A stretch of DNA of 64,000 nucleotides, from assembly GCA_009829735.1 (NCBI GenBank), contig CM020618.1, positions 31,906,894-31,970,893 of the forward strand. The letters run 5' to 3'. This DNA is from Pyropia yezoensis (taxonomy: Eukaryota > Rhodophyta > Bangiophyceae > Bangiales > Bangiaceae). Both the position numbers and the translations under genes were made by a program. Below the pieces are notes generated by a model that saw only the letters and a program-made list of their open reading frames with translations, searched no databases and was not told where the DNA came from. The number at the start of each line of letters is the position of its first letter. The stretch's first letter is position 1. Below are positions 61,376-64,000 of this stretch, piece after piece.

Positions 61376-63181
61376 CTAATACACAGCCGAGCCGCTGGGG
61401 AGGAGCGCCGCCAGGCGCGACGCCCCCGCGTCGAGCGCCGACGTGCTGATGCCCGTCGCGCGGAAGAGCGCGCGGAGGGGCGACAGCAGCGCCGACGCGA
61501 CCGCCGGCTCGACGGCGGTGGTGTAGGTGCTGGCACGGACGCCATTCACCACAATGTCCCCATGGAGGGTCTGCGGGTTGTAGAGGCCAGTGTCCGTCAC
61601 CGACGCAATGGCCGTCACAATGTCGCACTTGCGCTCGGCCACCAGCTCCAGCTTGTCGCCCAGGCGAACAGCGCCCGCCGCCGTCATCTTACCATTGGCG
61701 TAGATGTAATGGCTGCGCGTCACCGTCAGCGACGCGGCTGACGCGGTGGACAGCTTGACAAAGTTAAACGACCCCGTCGCGACCTTGTGCGTGAACATGA
61801 AGACGCGGGAGAAGGCGTCGGCCGACACGCGCACGCTGTCGCCCACGGCCAGCATGTCCATCGTCACGGTGGCACCCGACTCCAGCTCCACCTCGGCCGA
61901 GGCGGGGAAGCACACCGAGTCGTCGTCGTCCGACGGCTCGGGCCCGCCCTCGTCATCGCTGCTGTCGCTGTCGCTGCTGTCGCCATCCTCGTTGGCGCCG
62001 TCGACCGCGTCACCGGTGGTGTCGTCGCCACCCGCAACAATCACCGGGGCGGAGGCGTCGCCACCCTCGCCGTCATCCTGACCATCGTTGCGGGGGGTGT
62101 CGTTCACGTCCGCCACGCCGTCACCGTCATTGTTGGCATCGTCATTGTCGGCAACGCCGTCGTTGTCGTCATCGGGGTCAACCGGGTCGGCGAGCCCGTC
62201 ATTGTCATCATCGATCGAGTCGATATCCTCGCCACCCATGGCGGGCACAATCGGGGCACCCAGGTCCTCATCCTGGCCATCGTTGCGCGGCACGTCGTTC
62301 ACATCCGCCACACCATCGCCGTCATTGTCCGCGTCGTCGTTGTCCACAACGCCGTCATTGTCGTCATCGGGGTCGACCGGGTCGGCGAGACCGTCATTGT
62401 CATCGTCAATCGAATCGATGTCGGCCGTCTCGCCCGAGTCGTCGTCATCGCTCGAATCGTCGTCATCGCTCGAGTCGTCGTCGTCGTCGCCCGAGCCAGC
62501 GCCGTCAACAGTCACAACCGGCACAATCGGCACGGTCGAGTCATCGTCCTCATCACTGTCATCGCCGTCCACAGAGCCCATGTCCACGTCGCGCTCGCCC
62601 TTCGCGTAGGTGCACGGGATGCCATCGTTGCTGTTGGTCTTGAACACCATCATGTAGGGGCGGAAGTTGGGGCGGAGGAAGGCCACTCTGGGCACCGAAA
62701 TCGCCTCAGCCTCTGACACAAAGAAGGTCACCGTCGGCGCGCGGAAGGTGGTCGGCCCGCACACCCGGTCGACGGTCTCAAAGCCCACAAGGAACTGGGC
62801 GCCGCTCTCCACAAGCTGCGAGTAAACCGAGTTGAGCACCTCGTTGGTCCCAAGCAGCGAGGAGAGCAGCCCCGTCAGGGTGTTGTCCGTGTTGGGCACC
62901 ACAACCATGGAGCCCGCCGACGTGCACCGCGCGCCGCCCATGATGATGTTGGCAAACGGCACATTGACAACCCCCGCCGACGGCTCCACAAAGTCCGTGT
63001 GCTCAATGCGTGCCGGGCAGTTGCCTTGGGCGATGAAGCGGGTGTAGACGCCGCCGAGCTGGGTCTTGAAGAAGCGGCGGTCTGTCGTAGGCACCACCGC
63101 CACAGGCAGGGCGGTGGCCACCGCCGCGGCGGTGGCCACCGCGACCGCCACGGCGGCGACGCGGGTGGTGGCGCGCGCCAT
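61376..63181 (-). CDS. Secreted Hog (Hint) protein 3 with TSP3-like repeats
   Basis: The 601-residue protein starts at the ATG at 63181 with a signal peptide (MARATTRV followed by Ala/Val). The four-cysteine N-terminal domain is closest to that of protein 2 (GNCPARI, ARCTSAG, DRVCGPTTF, IPCTYAKG). The linker has two TSP3-like calcium-binding blocks (DDDNDGLADPVDPDDDNDG) between acidic Ser/Asp stretches. The Hint domain starts at CFPASAEVELESG, with a small change to DMLAVGDSVRV, then TVTRSHYIY and GLYNPQTLHGDIVVNGV. Its C-terminal 180 residues are nearly identical to those of protein 1, while the N-terminal domain is more like protein 2, so exchange between Hint parts is possible. Stop at 61376. 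Autoprocessing and secretion are inferred as for the paralogues. Confidence 0.83.
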   Translation of the reverse strand: MARATTRVAAVAVAVATAAAVATALPVAVVPTTDRRFFKTQLGGVYTRFIAQGNCPARIEHTDFVEPSAGVVNVPFANIIMGGARCTSAGSMVVVPNTDNTLTGLLSSLLGTNEVLNSVYSQLVESGAQFLVGFETVDRVCGPTTFRAPTVTFFVSEAEAISVPRVAFLRPNFRPYMMVFKTNSNDGIPCTYAKGERDVDMGSVDGDDSDEDDDSTVPIVPVVTVDGAGSGDDDDDSSDDDDSSDDDDSGETADIDSIDDDNDGLADPVDPDDDNDGVVDNDDADNDGDGVADVNDVPRNDGQDEDLGAPIVPAMGGEDIDSIDDDNDGLADPVDPDDDNDGVADNDDANNDGDGVADVNDTPRNDGQDDGEGGDASAPVIVAGGDDTTGDAVDGANEDGDSSDSDSSDDEGGPEPSDDDDSVCFPASAEVELESGATVTMDMLAVGDSVRVSADAFSRVFMFTHKVATGSFNFVKLSTASAASLTVTRSHYIYANGKMTAAGAVRLGDKLELVAERKCDIVTAIASVTDTGLYNPQTLHGDIVVNGVRASTYTTAVEPAVASALLSPLRALFRATGISTSALDAGASRLAALLPSGSAVY

Positions 63182-64000
63182 GGTGGGTGTGCACAGGCGG
63201 GACGAGGTGCGGGCGAGGAGGGAGGGGGGGAGGATGGCGCGGGGGGGGTGGCAGGGAGTCAGGGGCCGAGCGAGTGCGGTGGTGCGCGTGCGATGGGCTG
63301 ATGCGGCGAGTGCTGGTGGCTCATGCGGGCGGTGGATTGCCGCTTATGTAGTGGGGGGAGCGGCGGTGGCAGTGGGGCGGGCGGCGGCAGTCCCACCGAC
63401 CACCACCGCCCGCCCGTACGCGGCGGCGGCCGGTTGGGCTGCGTCGCGCGGCGCGGCGGTAGCGGTCGCGGCCGCCGCCGCGGCGGCGGCGGTGCCGGTG
63501 GGCGGGCGCGGGAAGCTCCGCCCACGGGCGTGAGGAGGGCCCTCCGCCCCCGCCCCTACCGGCGCGGGCAGGGGCGGGTGGAGGGTGCCAGCGAGGCGGG
63601 AAGCGGGCGGCGGGGGCCCGCCTCTCGGCCCACCCCCCCAGCGAACGCCCTGTCCCCCTCACCATCTCCGCGCCGCCGAACGCACCGCGCCCCCTCCCGC
63701 CCGCAGACGCGGCAGCCGCTGCTCCCGCCGCCGGTCGGCCACCTGACGACCTGGCCGCCTTCCCCCCCCCCCCCCTGGAGCCATCGCCAGGGGGGGTGGG
63801 TGCCACCCGTTGGGGGCGGTGGGGGTGGGTGGCGGGAGGGTGGGTGTGCCAACCGCCCCGCCGTGGCCGGTGGCACCGCCGCCGTCGGCGGGGTGGTGGG
63901 TGCCAGCCGGCCGGGCAGCCACGCGCACGGGTCGGTGGCCACCCAGACCAGGCAGTGAGTCCATCTGCCCGCCGCGGCCTGCCGGCTCGCCCCGTCGCAT
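63182..64000. other. Upstream region of Hog gene 3
   Basis: GC-rich promoter region and beyond, with GGCGGC repeats near 63470-63500. No gene recognised to the window end. Confidence 0.6.
63343..63349 (-). promoter_or_regulatory. Weak TATA-like box of Hog gene 3
   Basis: ACATAAG on the minus strand lies about 165 bases upstream of the ATG at 63181. It is less canonical than the TATAAG of Hog gene 1. Confidence 0.25.

Overview
The window looks like nuclear DNA of a photosynthetic eukaryote, most likely a red alga of the Bangiales type (Porphyra or Pyropia). The evidence is a nucleus-style gene for the cytochrome b6f Rieske protein with a plastid transit peptide, a plastid-type DUF1517 gene, eukaryotic spermidine synthase, one clear spliceosomal intron, hAT, pogo-like and MITE transposons, extreme G+C richness with long poly-G/poly-C tracts, and Hog (Hint) proteins of the kind reported from red algae. 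The genus is an inference; no species marker is present.

Layout. 0-3 kb: secreted Hog protein 1 (minus strand) with calcium-binding TSP3-like repeats. 3-6 kb: poly-G tracts and a less G+C-rich spacer. 6-9.6 kb: a Crinkler/RHS-type P-loop NTPase gene. 9.6-16.9 kb: low-complexity DNA, a 2.1 kb foldback element, the C-terminal half of an extradiol dioxygenase gene (DODA/LigB family), and hairpin repeats. 17.4-20.1 kb: an intact hAT transposase. A 500-N gap at 21.6-22.1 kb is flanked by two near-identical 1.8 kb sequences, which I read as unmerged contig ends. 26-34 kb: a small homeodomain-like gene, a broken copy of the Crinkler-type gene, minisatellites, a secreted Cys-rich protein and a pogo-like remnant. 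35-41 kb: a secreted flavin amine oxidase with one intron, then Hog protein 2. 44.7-47.5 kb: petC and the DUF1517 gene, convergent. 47.7-55.3 kb: two MITEs and a complete 7.1 kb hAT element with 20 bp terminal inverted repeats and an 8 bp target duplication. This element carries its own transposase and a broken U1A/U2B''-like RRM gene. 55.8-59 kb: spermidine synthase and a hemerythrin-like protein, convergent. 61-63 kb: Hog protein 3.

Genes with related roles: petC and the DUF1517 protein are both plastid proteins. The three Hog proteins, the amine oxidase and the 355-residue Cys-rich protein all carry apparent secretion signals, so much of the non-transposon gene content seems to act at the cell surface or in the wall matrix.

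Sequence quality. The two copies flanking the gap differ, by eye, only in the length of single-base runs. Three otherwise convincing genes (dioxygenase, DUF1517, hemerythrin-like) each change frame at or next to a poly-G run. These frame changes are therefore more likely assembly errors than true mutations.
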